DNA of 64,000 bases. Source: Watersipora subatra. Taxonomy: Eukaryota; Bryozoa; Gymnolaemata; Cheilostomatida; Watersiporidae. This document shows positions 12,231-24,036 of the stretch, piece after piece. Positions within the stretch are counted from its first letter, which is position 1; each line of letters begins with the position of its first letter. A program made the position numbers and the translations under genes. The notes below the pieces were generated by a model. It had not been told where the DNA came from. It saw only the letters and a list, made by a program, of their open reading frames with translations, and did no database searches. The stretch is taken from positions 54,187,690-54,251,689 of the forward strand of contig NC_088715.1 of assembly GCF_963576615.1 (NCBI RefSeq), in the 5' to 3' direction.

Positions 12231-13224
12231 TATACAAGACCAAAGTTTTATACAACATGTGAAAACTAGGTGAGTGTGCCTTGAGAAGGTGATTTCTTAT
12301 CTGAGAGGTTAGGAGCCAATCTGCACCGAGCAAAGATTTGCACAAATAAAGTAATAAAATAAGCTCGACACTACTAGTTTAGATGTTTTTTCACTGTACC
12401 CTCACATATTTTATAATAGTATGTGATGGTTCAGTCAATGCAGAGTAGAATAACAAAAATCCACAAAGTTTTTACCAAAGAATATTGTGTGATGGCTGAC
12501 ATTTCACAGCACTGCAGTCTACCATCTATGACTTTGACAGCCAGGACTGATTTTTGGACTTGACTATAGCTATTGCCTTTTTGATAGCTTCATCGGTATT
12601 TTCAAGAAGTACAAAAGTTTCTATACGCTGATAATTCAGGTAAGCTTTGACCAAATTGAAAAACAATGTGAATCTATTTTGTTTGATTTCATGTGTAGCC
12701 TCCAGTTAAAAGACCTCATCGCCATGTTTTTTTAGAAGTTGTCGTTGATCGGTGGTCTGATGCAGATGTACCAGCATTTATCGAGCATCTGTTGCTTTTT
12801 AGAAACACTAAAAGGAGGTCTGGAAAATTGTCTTGGCAATCAGACTTTAGATAATCACAATAATATAGACTGCATTTTTATGAATTCCTTCCCTTGAAAT
12901 TACGTGAAATTTGTCTATAGCAATCTTGCCTTCATTATGAAATTAAGTTCCTTATCTTGTGATTGGATATCGTCAGATGGAGTTGCGAATTTTACTGTGT
13001 TATGTAGAGATGTGCCAGAAAACTTATAACACAGGCATTACATATCAGTATATATTTCAATTAATCTTACATAGAAATATGATGAGTACTGATCAGGTAT
13101 TGCTTTTCACTCTTGTCAAAAGTTTGGAACAGTTTGCAGCAAACTTGATCAACTGAATTCATTGTGTCAAACCATAACCTTCAATCAGTTGGGTAATAGG
13201 TCGTACCTGCCTTCCGACTAACAG
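12231..13224. other. No recognisable gene
   Basis: Only chance-length ORFs, such as 12959-13156. 12690-12860 has a more balanced base composition than its surroundings and could be decayed coding sequence, but I cannot assign it. Confidence 0.4.
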
Positions 13225-13470
13225 TTTTCATAACACCAGTTTCCGGTTTGTTTTAATGAAATAACCAAAATAGCTTGTGGGGAGGTCACACACTCATAAT
13301 AGTTTATTCAAGTTGAACACATATCTGTAGTCTGTCTATCTGTCGCTTTTCTGACTCTCATCTCGAATGACATATCTGTCATCTTAGCATTTGAGTTGAA
13401 TAAACTGTTATGAGTGTGTGACCTAATTAGGAGCTACTTTGGCTATTCCCTTAAAACAAACTGTAATCTG
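13225..13470. mobile_element. Fold-back MITE, about 245 bp
   Basis: 13240-13320 (CGGTTTGTTTTAATGAAATA, then GTCACACACTCATAATAG) pairs with 13395-13465 (GAATAAACTGTTATGAGTGT, then TATTCCCTTAAAACAAAC). The arms are imperfect inverted repeats around a loop of about 70 bp. No ORF. Confidence 0.75.
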
Positions 13471-14029
13471 TAGCTATGAGCACTCACAGACTTCAAGCTA
13501 CAAGAAACAGTGAGAAGGCTGCTAGGAGCCATTACCAAACTGATTTACGTGTACGGTTTGACACTAAACATTTAGTTGGTCAAATCTGCTGAGAACTTAC
13601 CTGGAATAAGCATGACACTGCTCTGTACTTCTGTTTAGTTTAATCAAAGTTGAGCCATTCTAGAAGTATACTCTTTAGTGAAGTGCAGGAGTTATACAAG
13701 CCTTAAAGTCCGTAACTTCAGCAACAACCTCAGCCAGCCATTTTCCATGTTTATGAAATTCAACAGCCCGCATCATCTTCTCAAGGAGTATGCACTGGGT
13801 ACAACTTGATGCGATTTTACTTTTAAGGTTGGATATTTTAAATAACGGCGTGACAATATACATACGTATGGTATTTATTTGCTTCCTACTGACTCATTTT
13901 AACTTCACCACATGAGTTGTAGTGAGAATAATAAGCACAAGAAATTATTTATCTCATCCATGCATGCATTGAAAATGGAACAATGTTCACATAAGGAGAA
14001 ATTTATAATTAGCATTTTTCATATATGTA
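13471..14029. other. No recognisable gene
   Basis: AT-rich sequence between the fold-back MITE and the AT-rich repeat tract. The 62-codon minus-strand frame at 13675-13863 has no recognisable domain. Confidence 0.4.
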
Positions 14030-14233
14030 TTATACATATGTATACATATATGTATATATATTTATAAATATATAAATATGTATATATATATCTATATATA
14101 TTTTATAGATTAATGATAAAATATAGACACAATAGACAGAAACATATGCATACTTTCCCAACTTTAACAGTCCAAGAAATATGTCTATTAGCATAGACAT
14201 ATATAAACATATATATATGAACATATATATATA

Positions 14234-14270
<37 letters not shown>
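14030..14270. repeat. AT-rich compound microsatellite
   Basis: Interrupted TATATA/CATATA/TATAAACA repeats, ending in a clean (TA)n tract at about 14234-14266. The overlapping Tyr/Ile-rich frames are artefacts. Confidence 0.85.
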
Positions 14271-14559
14271 TTAACTGCAGCTTTAGACAGACTGATGTGA
14301 CTCTTATTATGGTAAAGTTTATGGTAGCCCCCAGCCGTTTTTTTAGTAGACTTTCTACCGGTGTATTGTGATGCGGAAGGCACAACCATAGGCATGATGT
14401 CTAAAAGCCTCACTACAGCAATCCAAAGACCTTTATAGCATTATTCAGAAGTAAACAATCTACAAAACAGTTCTCACCGTGATGTCACAAAAATTGTTCA
14501 ATTCCTCTGAGTGTTTAACCAGTTGAGATCTTTGTAACTATTATGCATACCATAAAACC

Positions 14560-14902
14560 AGCCCATACCGCAGTTCATACGCTCAAAACGGTCGATAGAC
14601 GCGTGTAGCTTATCCACGAAATCGGTCGTGCTTCATGGTCGCCTGATCTCGTCGATGGGCGTTCTACGACGCATACGGTCGAATTGTCCCTAACGATTCT
14701 GCACCCAATGGAAAGTTGCGTTTAATCTCTATATCTATGCCGAGCCGTAGATTTTTTTGTTAGGTGCGCTGTTGTATTCGGACAGCACCGCTTGCGAAGG
14801 GATAAATATTTATTATTTTGTTTGACAATTCTTCAGCACTAATAACTTGAACACAACGCTTCGCAAGACTACTAAACTACTAAGTCTCATAGATTTTGGC
14901 TC
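14560..14902 (+). mobile_element. 5' leader of the KDZ element
   Basis: Relatively GC-rich sequence with repeated CGGTCGAT/TCGTCGAT words, then 14745-14870, which reappears inverted at 33425-33548. The shared sequence includes TTTTTTGTTAGGTGC, GTTGTATTCGGACA and CAATTCTTCAGC. Homology continues through the presumptive first exon. The outermost terminus and target-site duplication could not be fixed by eye. Confidence 0.6.
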
Positions 14903-17900
14903 ATGGAAACGCTCAAAGAACTTGTGGAGTCTGGTCGTGTCAGGAGAAACAGAATGAGAAAAGGTCTGTACTTTACCATTTGTTATATTTGACTCTAAAC
15001 CATTATTTTTTTGTTATTATTTACTAAAATTAATATATTCAATATCATATATAATTATTTATGTATTTAAAGTTGGTTTATTCAATCTTGACTTATGATA
15101 ATGGATGGGCTTGTATTTGGTAGCCTTTGGTGAATGATTTTCTGGCTCCGTAAAAGAGCTAGTATAACAAAATGCCGCGACGAAAATGAAATTCTTTTTC
15201 TGAGTGACAGGCGAGACAGTCTGGATACCCTATTTCTGAGAAAAATTGAAGCGAGTTTCTATAACATACAATTAAATGAATACATTAAATTTGCACTTGT
15301 GACACATGACACTAGAAGTAAGATATTAAGCCACCAACACCGAACAAATGTGTGGCGATTTAGCTTTTACAATCGCATTAAAAACCAAGTTAAAATATAT
15401 TTTCCGCCCACAGACAATCAGACTAATAATACTCACTGATATGCACAAATACTCATATCATTCATATCACCTTTGGCCTTAGACAATCGGACTGATGATA
15501 CATAAATACTCGTATATATAGTTTTTACCACTTTATAACCCTCATTTTATGCCAACAACTATACTTTGATTCACTTTACTCAGAGCTCAGTTAATACTCG
15601 GTGATACAGGTTAATATACCCTACATGCCTTGAACTGGCGTTTAGGATCAATTGGAAAGTAAGTAATGAGACACTACACGTTGGTTCAGCAAGGCCCAGT
15701 GCTGGCTTTATATTTTTTGAGCATTTATCATGAACTACCACACTGTCAAAAAGTTTGACAGTGATGCAGTTTTATTAATATGCCATGTGTAGCGTAATTA
15801 TGGGTATCATGATTCTTGCCTAGTTGTTAACATGCATTGTATGTTTCAAGAGAAGAGGCAGAGTAAGAGCAAAAAAAGCCCAGGAGAGTCTCCATAAATT
15901 GAGGAATGCAATTGACAACAGTAGAATAGCAGCAACCACTTTTACAGGTGAGAGCCGGAGCAAAGGAAATACTATTATTAAATCAATGTGCTGTTGTGTG
16001 CTTTCTATTCTTGTTTGTATTTTTTAATTACCAATATTGATTTTCATGTTATAGATACGTCAGCTTGTGATATGGAAATTGGTGATGGCAGTGGAGGTGA
16101 TGTCATAACAAACACAGGCTGCATAGGTAATAAAGACCCAGCACACCTACCACGGGGATTATCAGAATCAAGTGAATCGATTGGTTGCAGGCTTAATTAA
16201 CCATACCCTTATACCCATTTAGCAAAACTTATACAAGGTGGCTGTACCAATGAATCATTGCACTCACATGATGATAGGACTGGTCAAGGTCAATCAAATC
16301 AAGTGCTGCCTACTGCTCAAATAGAATATCTTGAAACCTACATGTGGTCTCTAGAAAAGACTTGGTATGGACAGTTTTGGTCTATAGCCAATGAAGCTGG
16401 CTAGGTTTTGTGGCATTTGTGCATGGTTGGCTGTTTGTATTGCCAAAAATCTTAGACCTAAAGTCATTTGACTGAACAAGCTTGAATCTACCGCTATAAT
16501 GAGTCTGCTGCAATCTGATTGGTCCTTTTACATGTCTGAGAGATTGTAAAATGAATATTTGTTTCCTCATACATCTTATAATTTATTAATATTCATGTTT
16601 AACTAACACACTGGTTGTACTATCTAATGTGTTATTGTAGATGAAACTATTTTTACCAGACTAAAGTCATTGAGACACCGTAAGAAGACTTACATCCAGA
16701 CCCAGAAAGGGAATTGGGATCTTCACCGAGAGGAGATTGGGAGATTGTTTGCAGATGGAATGAGAGTGCGAAAAATGAGAGTTGGTGAGCATCCCCGTGT
16801 TATTCCGTTATCTGAGATGATCAAGAATATGTCGAATATATATATATCACAAATTCAGAAGATAATAAAAGGCGATTATGTTTTTCATTTTTCATATAAT
16901 TTTACAGATGATCGTCAGTCTGCCATTCATCAGGTTTGCCCAGACTGCAATGGAACCGTGTTCTGTCCACCTGGTAGATATGAGATGGTTAGAATTATTT
17001 CTTTTGAAGGTATGTTTTCAACTGAATTGATTAGTTATACTAGCCAAGGTTAGCTTTACGAGCACTAGGTTAGCTGTATTAGTATAGGCTACCCTAGGTT
17101 ACCTGTACTAACATAGGCTACTTTAGATTAGATGTACCAGTATAGGCTATCCTGTGTTACTTGTACTAACATAGGCTACTCTAGGTTACCTGTACTAACA
17201 TGGGCTACACTAGGTCACCTATATTAGTATAGGCTACCCTAGGTTACCTGTACTAGAATAGGCTACTCTAGGTTAGATGTACTAGTATAGGCTACCCTGG
17301 GTTACTTGTACTAACATAGGCTACCCTAGTTAGCTGTACTAGAATAGGCTAATGTGTTTTGTGTTTGTAAAAATTGAACTAATCTTTCAGGGATGGTCAG
17401 CCAAAAAATAGACGTTATGGTCTGTGAAGCATGTTCGTGGTCTTCTTGGCGGGAGCCTCAACAGCTGGTCCAGTATGGACTTTGGCCTGTTGACGTTGAG
17501 GGAAGAGCCTACTTCAACTTCAGTTTTCTTCTGAGTGCTTCAATCCTGCAGCACTTCTCACCATCTCTAAGCCTTAAAAGTCTGTTAGATTCCGTCAGCT
17601 TTATCTCATCCTTGGATGGCGAGGTATTACATCTGATCGTTATGTTCACAGTGGATGTTAGTGATATCATCATTGTATAACGTGTAGAGTGTCGAGCTAT
17701 ATAGTCAGCCAACTTGCGCAATGCCGCATTTGTCATCAAGCAAGGATCCAATTAGCAGAAAAACTAGACACAGAGTCTTTTGTGACATTTCTTTGACTTT
17801 TCCATTAGATTTGAAAGGTGTTGTGTTGTTATTTAGAGTTTCATGCTCAAACAAGATGTCTTCAACTATTCAATGTCGGAATGGAGGATTCAAGAGACAA

Positions 17901-20900
17901 ACTATTTATCTAAAGCTACCGGTGGTAGTTTGTTCAGTTGCCCTGCATGTTTGGACGAGCCCCATGCGATTCACATTGACGGGAATGCAAAACTATTTCA
18001 CTATAGAGCTGCCGGCAGGTATGATATCTAATGAAAAAACCATATATCAGATTTTTGCATTCTCTGTGTTTACAGATAATAACAATTTAATATGGGTTAA
18101 TTTCATTTTGGGACAGTGGGTTCTGCCTATCATCAAATCTTCAAATTACTAAGCACTAGCTCCATTCAGCATATAAAATGTTTAGACGCACCCAACGCTT
18201 TTAATATGATGTTGCGTGTTTAAAGTTTTGATGTGCAACTATATTATTTGCATTCTATTACTAGATTTCTCAAGTGGGGCTATTGTGTAGTAATTCAAAG
18301 AGGAAGCCTTTGTTTATTCATTTTTTAATTTGATTCTTGTCATTGATCTTAGAGTTTCATCAGGAATTGAGGAGCCAAGTGAGTTTTTTGTTTCTACTAG
18401 TGACGTCGAAGAGCAGGTCACGCGTATAAAGAACAGCAAACACAATTCGGTGAGTTTAAGGTCGTCAAAACTATCTAGCAACCTCATTAGTCTTAATCAC
18501 AGCCAAGTTTTTAAACCCTGTTGATTAAAAACCATCCAATCACAATTCAGTTGTAATGCATTTCTGAAATCTCATACCTTATGAAGACCCAGAATAGGTA
18601 CCCATACGTATAGCAGAATCAAGTGAATTGTTTGGTTGCAGGCCTAATAAACCCCATACAGCAAGGTGGCTGTACCATTGAATAACCAATCAGTGCACTG
18701 AATTGATAGTGCTGCCATCCACCCAAGTTAAAAAAATCTTAGTAAGTTTGATGGGTCAAATTTAGAATATTTTAAAAACTATATGGAATATCTTGAAAAG
18801 ATAACTGCTGGGAAGTCCTGGTCTATAGCCAATGAACCTGGCCAATTGCGGTTGTCTTTATATACCTCAATTACCTAGATCGTTATTACAGGTCTCCAAT
18901 AGATGTGGTGATACGGTGTGGAAGGCTGCGTCTGCCAAAGGAAAAGCATTCTCCAAGAAGGATGTGACTGGTTGTTTGCTAGCCACATGCCGCCACTGTT
19001 TCCTGTTGAAGGGATTGGATATGACTAGGGGGGAGATATACGCGTATCCATACACTATGCAGGTATTGGTGGTTGTCCATAATACCTCATCATCGGTCCA
19101 GTCAACCTTTTTTATTGTCACAGAAAAAATTCACAAACCTCCCTAAAACCTACAACTTCTTTTCTGGCAACAGGAATGTCTGTCTACTTATTACAATGGT
19201 CTTTCTATTGCAGAAATCTTAAATAGTTTTTGCTACGATGCTCCCTCCATAAAGCTAATGTATTATGTTTTTAGAGAGAATTTCAAGGTGCAAAATTCAT
19301 TGCCCTTGATACAATGTGCAGATACTGGCCTTGGCTAGAGCGGCTGGAGAGGCTACCACAGCAGCAACGCCCGTTCCTTAGTATCATGCACGCCAAAGCT
19401 CACCGTTGGAGTTGTCAGGTATCTGTCTAATCAATAAAGCTCACCGTTGGAGTTGTCAGGTATCTCTCTAATGAATAAAGCTCACCGTTGGAGTTGTCAG
19501 TAATCTGTCTAATGAATAAAGCTCACCGTTGGAGTTGTCAGTAATCTGTCTAATGAATATAGTAATCGTTCATCTACTTTAGTTTAAGTTTCGTATTACC
19601 AAAATTTTCTTTTTTGCTTTTTTCAGATGAAATGTAGTGGAAGAGTCACTGTAGGAACAGGATTAAGTACTGGGGAGACTACAGAACTTGTTAATAGCTA
19701 CATGTCCCGATTGGGAAAAGTAACAAGACACATGACATCAGATGGTGAGTTTATTCAGTGAGCACTATTTTATATATTGTCAAGGGAGGTATTTTTTAGG
19801 CCTTAACTGTCAGGTAAGCTAATAACTTACCCGATAGTTAAAACCTATCGGGTAAGTTATTAGCTTTGCATTTGACAATGTTCAATGTATTGTACTACTG
19901 TGATATGTTTTATAACTTGGTTAATGACAATACACATTGGTGACTTTGGCGCCTATTGTGCCTAAGTGCCAACTTGTCAATGGTATGACTTCCCAATTTA
20001 TTCTCTTGTTTCAAGGTAGACGGAGACGCTTGGAGCAAGGGGCAGCTTTTTGGAATCTCCGAAAGTTTGTCAATCTGCCCAAACAGATATTTACATCTCT
20101 TTCCAAAGTATGTAGAAACAGCAATCATAGGATGAAATCGTACTGTTACCCAGGTTCAATTTGTTTTAACTATTGACAAAAAGCCAAGCTTTCTCAATAA
20201 ATAATTGGCTTTATTGCAGTTATACAACAAGTGAAGAATTATAGTGCCGAGTACGTCTCGTTTTAGGCCAAGAAACAACTACCCATTCTAGAGGCACAAG
20301 TGGATGCACACTGCCACTCAATTGGGTTAACTTTAGCTGAACTTGAGGCCAGAGCAATCCTTGTTGCCAAGCCGCCGCCAAGTGAGTTTTTTACTTATAC
20401 TATTTCCGCATGCTTAGAGAATAAATGATTGTTTTTCTGTGTCAATTAGCAGTGGATGATTTGTATTTCATGATAATGCTCATAATAATATGAGTATGAA
20501 TAATATGAGGCCCTGATGCAAAGATGACGTTTCATGGTGAAAGATGCTCATTGTAGTTTATAGTAACAACTAGCTGTGCCTCCGGCGTTGCCCGGGTATT
20601 AAAAATCAGCTTATAAACAATGAGGAGTGATGAGAGTTGCCTGCCACTTAGCCTGTCTTGACAAACTGTAGTTTTTGCGTAGTTGTCCCCCGTCGAGCGG
20701 GCGAGCAACACAACAGCTTGTCACAAGACGTACTGCACCTGATGCATCAGCTGCACTTATAGGGAGTTGTTCTCTTCCGTCTATGCGGCTTGGTGGCAAT
20801 GTTATGTCGGTCGCTCCATTGGTAATCATAACTGATTTCGCGCAAAAATTTATGTAGAAAGAAATAAGATTATAACGCTTAACTAGCGACCAGTCTCTGC

Positions 20901-22735
20901 GATAAACTTTAGTAGAACTTGAGAACTTAGGCAACAACAGCGACTAAACGTCATTATTTGTGCGCTCAGTCAGTTTAATTTCTATTTTTGTATCAGTCAG
21001 TTTTATTTGTTCTTATGGATTTTATTTTCAATTTATTTTATTCTTAAATTCTACTAAAGTTTACAACAGAGTTGTAAACAACCAACAGTCTTTGGTTAAA
21101 CGTTGTAATCTTATTTCTTTCTACATAATTTTTTGCCCGAAATCGGTTATGATTACCAATGGAGCGACCGACATAGCATTGCCACCAAGCCGCATAGACG
21201 GAAGAGAACAACTCCCTATAAGTGCAGCTGATGCATCTGTTGCAGTACGTCTTTTGACAAGCTGTTTTGTTGCTCGCCCGCTCGACGGGGGACAACCCTA
21301 CAAAAAACAACATTTTGTCAAGACAGGCTACCTGCCACTTTGCTATTAGCCTGGCACACTGCCACTGGAAAATTCCATTAAGCTTGCTAATAAGTGTTAG
21401 GCTTCTAATGACATACGCCATGATGTTGCGTCAGCATTGTCCAGCTGTAGCTATTTTAATAATAGCAATTTTAATAGTAGCTATAGCCGGAATACACACA
21501 TACATACTTTGAGAAGTATACATATAGATGTATGATTAGAATGTTGTGATTGATATATTGTATTATCTTTCAGAACCAGATAACATACAAGCTGTCTTAG
21601 AAGACCTCAGAGTCAATATCCTGCGGCAAGAAGATGTTCTTAAGAAATCAGGTAGGTTTGTCAGGTGATCTCTCTGAAAAAAAATCAAAGTTAAAATTTT
21701 TCTATGTATGGCTAAGTTATCGAGAATGTAATTGCTGTTTATATTAACAGAGAGTGGAAAAATTGCACAGAAGTTGAGATCGCGTCTGCGTGCAAACCAT
21801 TGCAGTTATAAGAAAAAGGCTTTAGAATACAGCAACCTCCATCCAGAAACGACAACAGAAGAGCTGCAAAGCTGTTTGAAGTCAGGGTTATTCCCATGGG
21901 CAGTTGTCCGTGGAGGTAAGTTTTTTCATGAAATATCAATTCCCCGCAACAAATCTAGACATTCCTTGTTCAACTTTTACACATGAAAACCCTATATTAG
22001 CAAGCCATGCTGATGTCACTTTTTGATGTTTCAGATATAACCTTCTCACAGGATGTTCTTAAGGCAGTGGAGAGCTATCAATTGTGGCAGAGAACTGTAG
22101 AAGAAATCCCTATTCTAGAACAGGAAAAGCATACAATGATAAGAACAATAGGTGAGTTTCTTATCCGTGTTTGTAGATGCTTAATATACATGATATAGTA
22201 TCAATAGTGATGTCTCAGTTGTTTTTAGCAGGTCCATTCTATAACAAATTGTCTACAACATCACGTTGAAACATAAGATACTTTTTTAAGTATTTAGTTG
22301 AATTCTGAGTTCAGATTTCTGGCTAATTTGGTCCTCTTCATTTTCAGTCCAGCAACTTGATACATGCAATGGAGAAGAGGCCATATTTCTTCAAAACATG
22401 GTCGAAAAATCCTCTGTTTTCTTCTCTGAGGAAGTTGAGGTACGTACTATTAAATTGGGGAAGAACAGTATCGCAATAGTGATCAAGCTTTTGCCAGTCA
22501 CTGTTTGCCAGTCAGCAACAACATTTCATATAGCAGAAAATGACAGATTTAAAAAACATCCAGTATTATTTGATGCCATGACCGATGATTTACCTATGAT
22601 TTACTTATGATTTCATTCATTGAATTATTCTATTGTTAGGATATGCAGCTAGCCGTATCACTATGCCAGGACTTAGATGTATCTGATGATGACGAGGACG
22701 ACGATGACTCTGATGGAAGTTTTTATGGGGATTGA
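14903..22735 (+). CDS. KDZ (Kyakuja-Dileera-Zisupton) transposase, multi-exon
   Basis: DDE-type transposase of the KDZ superfamily, expected to move its own element in the nucleus. Exons read: 15851-15947, 16055-16126, 16641-16784, 16908-17009, 17391-17623, 17837-18018, 18353-18449, 18892-19062, 19275-19418, 19627-19744, 20016-20107, 20267-20381, 21574-21651, 21751-21915, 22035-22151, 22348-22439, 22640-22735 (TGA). All junctions are GT..AG, intron phases agree throughout, and the roughly 700-codon frame has no stop. Domains: an N-terminal Cys cluster (VCPDC, FCPPG, VCEAC); CPACLDEPHAIHIDGNAKL with the first Asp; ALDTMCRYWPW with the second; PFLSIMHAKAHRWSCQ; and GETTELVNSYMSRLG with the catalytic Glu. 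The tail is acidic (DDDEDDDDSDG), and AATAAA lies at about 22812. A first exon at 14903-14963 (ATG, METLKELVES) is plausible because it is conserved in the inverted copy, but its phase does not fit the next exon, so something is missing there. Family assignment is strong; activity is unknown. Confidence 0.88.
16128..16395. repeat. Intronic dispersed repeat, copy 1
   Basis: Shares AAGACCCAGCA, CAGAATCAAGTGAAT, TTGGTTGCAGGC, AAGGTGGCTGTACCA and TGGTCTATAGCCAATGAA with 18580-18840. Both copies lie in introns of the KDZ gene in the same orientation. A third, inverted copy is at 32460-32600. Confidence 0.8.
17045..17355. repeat. 30-bp minisatellite in a KDZ intron
   Basis: About ten degenerate copies of a roughly 30-bp unit built on ATAGGCTACCCTAGGTTACC plus TGTACTAAC. 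It fills nearly the whole intron between the exons ending at 17009 and starting at 17391. Confidence 0.92.
18580..18845. repeat. Intronic dispersed repeat, copy 2
   Basis: Second copy of the repeat at 16128-16395, inside the intron between the exons ending at 18449 and starting at 18892. Confidence 0.8.
19395..19558 (+). repeat. 41-bp minisatellite spanning an exon/intron border
   Basis: Four 41-bp units start at 19395, 19436, 19477 and 19518. Each contains AAGCTCACCGTTGGAGTTGT followed by a splice-donor-like sequence. Unit 1 holds the last 24 bases of the exon 19275-19418 and its CAG|GTATCT donor. Unit 2 keeps CAGGTATCT; units 3 and 4 read CAGTAATCT and have lost the GT at that position. 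The duplication has therefore made a second candidate donor 41 bp downstream. Its use would add 41 nt and shift the frame. Confidence 0.95.
19816..19866. repeat. Perfect 22-bp hairpin, 7-nt loop
   Basis: 19816-19837 (AAGCTAATAACTTACCCGAT plus AG) is the exact reverse complement of 19845-19866, with loop TTAAAAC. It lies in a KDZ intron. With no mismatches it is either recent or maintained. Confidence 0.95.
20569..21350. mobile_element. Fold-back element inserted in a KDZ intron
   Basis: The arms at about 20636-20905 and 21050-21345 are inverted copies of each other. Shared words include TGTCCCCCGTCGAGCGGGCG, TCTTCCGTCTATGCGGCTTG and GTCGGTCGCTCCATTGGTAA. The spacer between them is about 140 bp. 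The left border carries ACTAGCTGTGCCTCCGGCGT and then TGCCCGGGTATT, a terminus also present at 12197. Frames on both strands come from the arms and show no known domain. It sits between the exons ending at 20381 and starting at 21574. Confidence 0.85.
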
Positions 22736-23088
22736 AATGCCATGATTTACATGTATGCTGATCTACTTTCTGTATTACTTTTTATGCTGATCTTCACAAA
22801 ACAATATTGTAATAAAGTATATTAATTTATTTCTCAATAAAAAACGAAATGTCTTTTGTATAACCTTTAGTATATGTGACCCCGGCCGTCAGAATGTACA
22901 ATCGTGCAGTAATTCCATTGTTCACAATAGCGCGCTAAGCGTGCTTCACGCTATTATATGACTCACCGTCACTATTTTAGTAAACAGTGGTTTACAGTGC
23001 ATTCAACCCTGCTCTTTCACATGGTCTTGTTTATTTTAGTGTCTGACCAATCATAAATCCAGAATTGCCATTTAGCTATACCCAGTGT

Positions 23089-23459
23089 CGTATGGTTTCA
23101 CAGAGTCCGGCGACCAACAGAAGAGTATACGGGAGGGAGCTCGAGTCCAAACAAACAGGCCACGCCTACTATTTTAATATAAGTTATAATGTAGAAGCCG
23201 CAACATTAATCAACAAAAACTACTCCCATTAGCAGTCACTTTGAAATTGATAGTTGTATTATACACCACTTGAAAAAGGACAAAATTTCCTACAAGAAAC
23301 TACAAATTATTTTTTGTAATAAAGTAAATGCAAAAGAGTGAGATGTTGAGAGCGAGGTAAGAATATTCCATTAGAGATCAGCATGTCGATCGGGTTTGTT
23401 TGGAATCAAGCGTTTTTGTTTCCGGCTTTTGGTTACGGGACTCTGTGAAACTATGTATA
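23089..23459. mobile_element. Nested MITE inside the TIR element
   Basis: ATGGTTTCACAGAGTCCGGC at 23091 faces GGGACTCTGTGAAACTATG at 23437, imperfect TIRs of about 24 bp. The element is about 370 bp with no ORF. GTCGTATGG and ATGTATACG flanks hint at a short target duplication, but it is not clear. Confidence 0.65.
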
Positions 23460-23621
23460 CGGCTCTGACTATACCCATATTGGTGGTTGCTATGGAATTT
23501 TTCATAACCCAAGATCATTACTGTAGGCTCTAACTGCGGGTGCGCGCATGTATGTGGCCATTTCCTCTTTTAATGCTTCAGGCTAGAACAAAATAAACAA
23601 TCGCAAAATTACGGCTTGTTG

Positions 23622-24036
23622 ATGCTAGATGAGTATTTCTACTTAGAATCTGAGTCAGCTGCCTCAGATCATAGTGAAAGTGATGATGAGAATTGTGATA
23701 ATAGGGCAATCTTAGAAATACAGCTGCTTACGCAGTATGTGGCTGCTAACGATAATGCGAATTAATTAAATCAAATTACAGAGAATAACGATCAGCCTAT
23801 CACTGCTGATAACATTCCCATTCTAGCTGTTGACATCAAACTAATAAGTGGGTGCAAATGTAGGGAATTATGCGCTAGTTTTATGTCATCTGAACAATTA
23901 AGCCTCATTAGAACTGTATATCAAGGATTGCCGAAGGAAACATTGGATATGGTTGCGTTGGGACAAATTGCCACTAGCATAACAAACAAACCTCTCCAAT
24001 GTGCTACAATAAATCTTTGCAGCGTACTCGTGCTAC
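23622..24036 (+). pseudogene. Decayed transposon ORF fragment
   Basis: A continuous frame starts at ATG 23622 with an acidic Ser/Asp/Glu stretch (SESAASDHSESDDE), is interrupted by TAA at 23763-23765, and continues through GCKCRELCASF and TYQ-like residues to ETLDMVALGQIAT before degenerating. The Cys-rich CKCRxLC motif followed by a Leu-rich helix resembles an N-terminal domain I associate with transposon-encoded proteins of marine invertebrates, but I cannot name the family. It lies within the 22872-24713 TIRs, so it is probably the remains of that element's protein. Confidence 0.5.

Noticed and set aside
14030-14413. 127-codon minus-strand ORF rich in Ile/Tyr
   Set aside because: Most of it is translated TATA microsatellite.
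15134-15439. 101-codon plus-strand ORF between the first and second KDZ exons
   Set aside because: No splice sites compatible with the neighbouring exons and no similarity to KDZ N-termini that I can see; left as intron.
20611-21512. Several 80-129-codon ORFs on both strands
   Set aside because: They lie in the arms of the fold-back element and mirror one another; no known protein signature.
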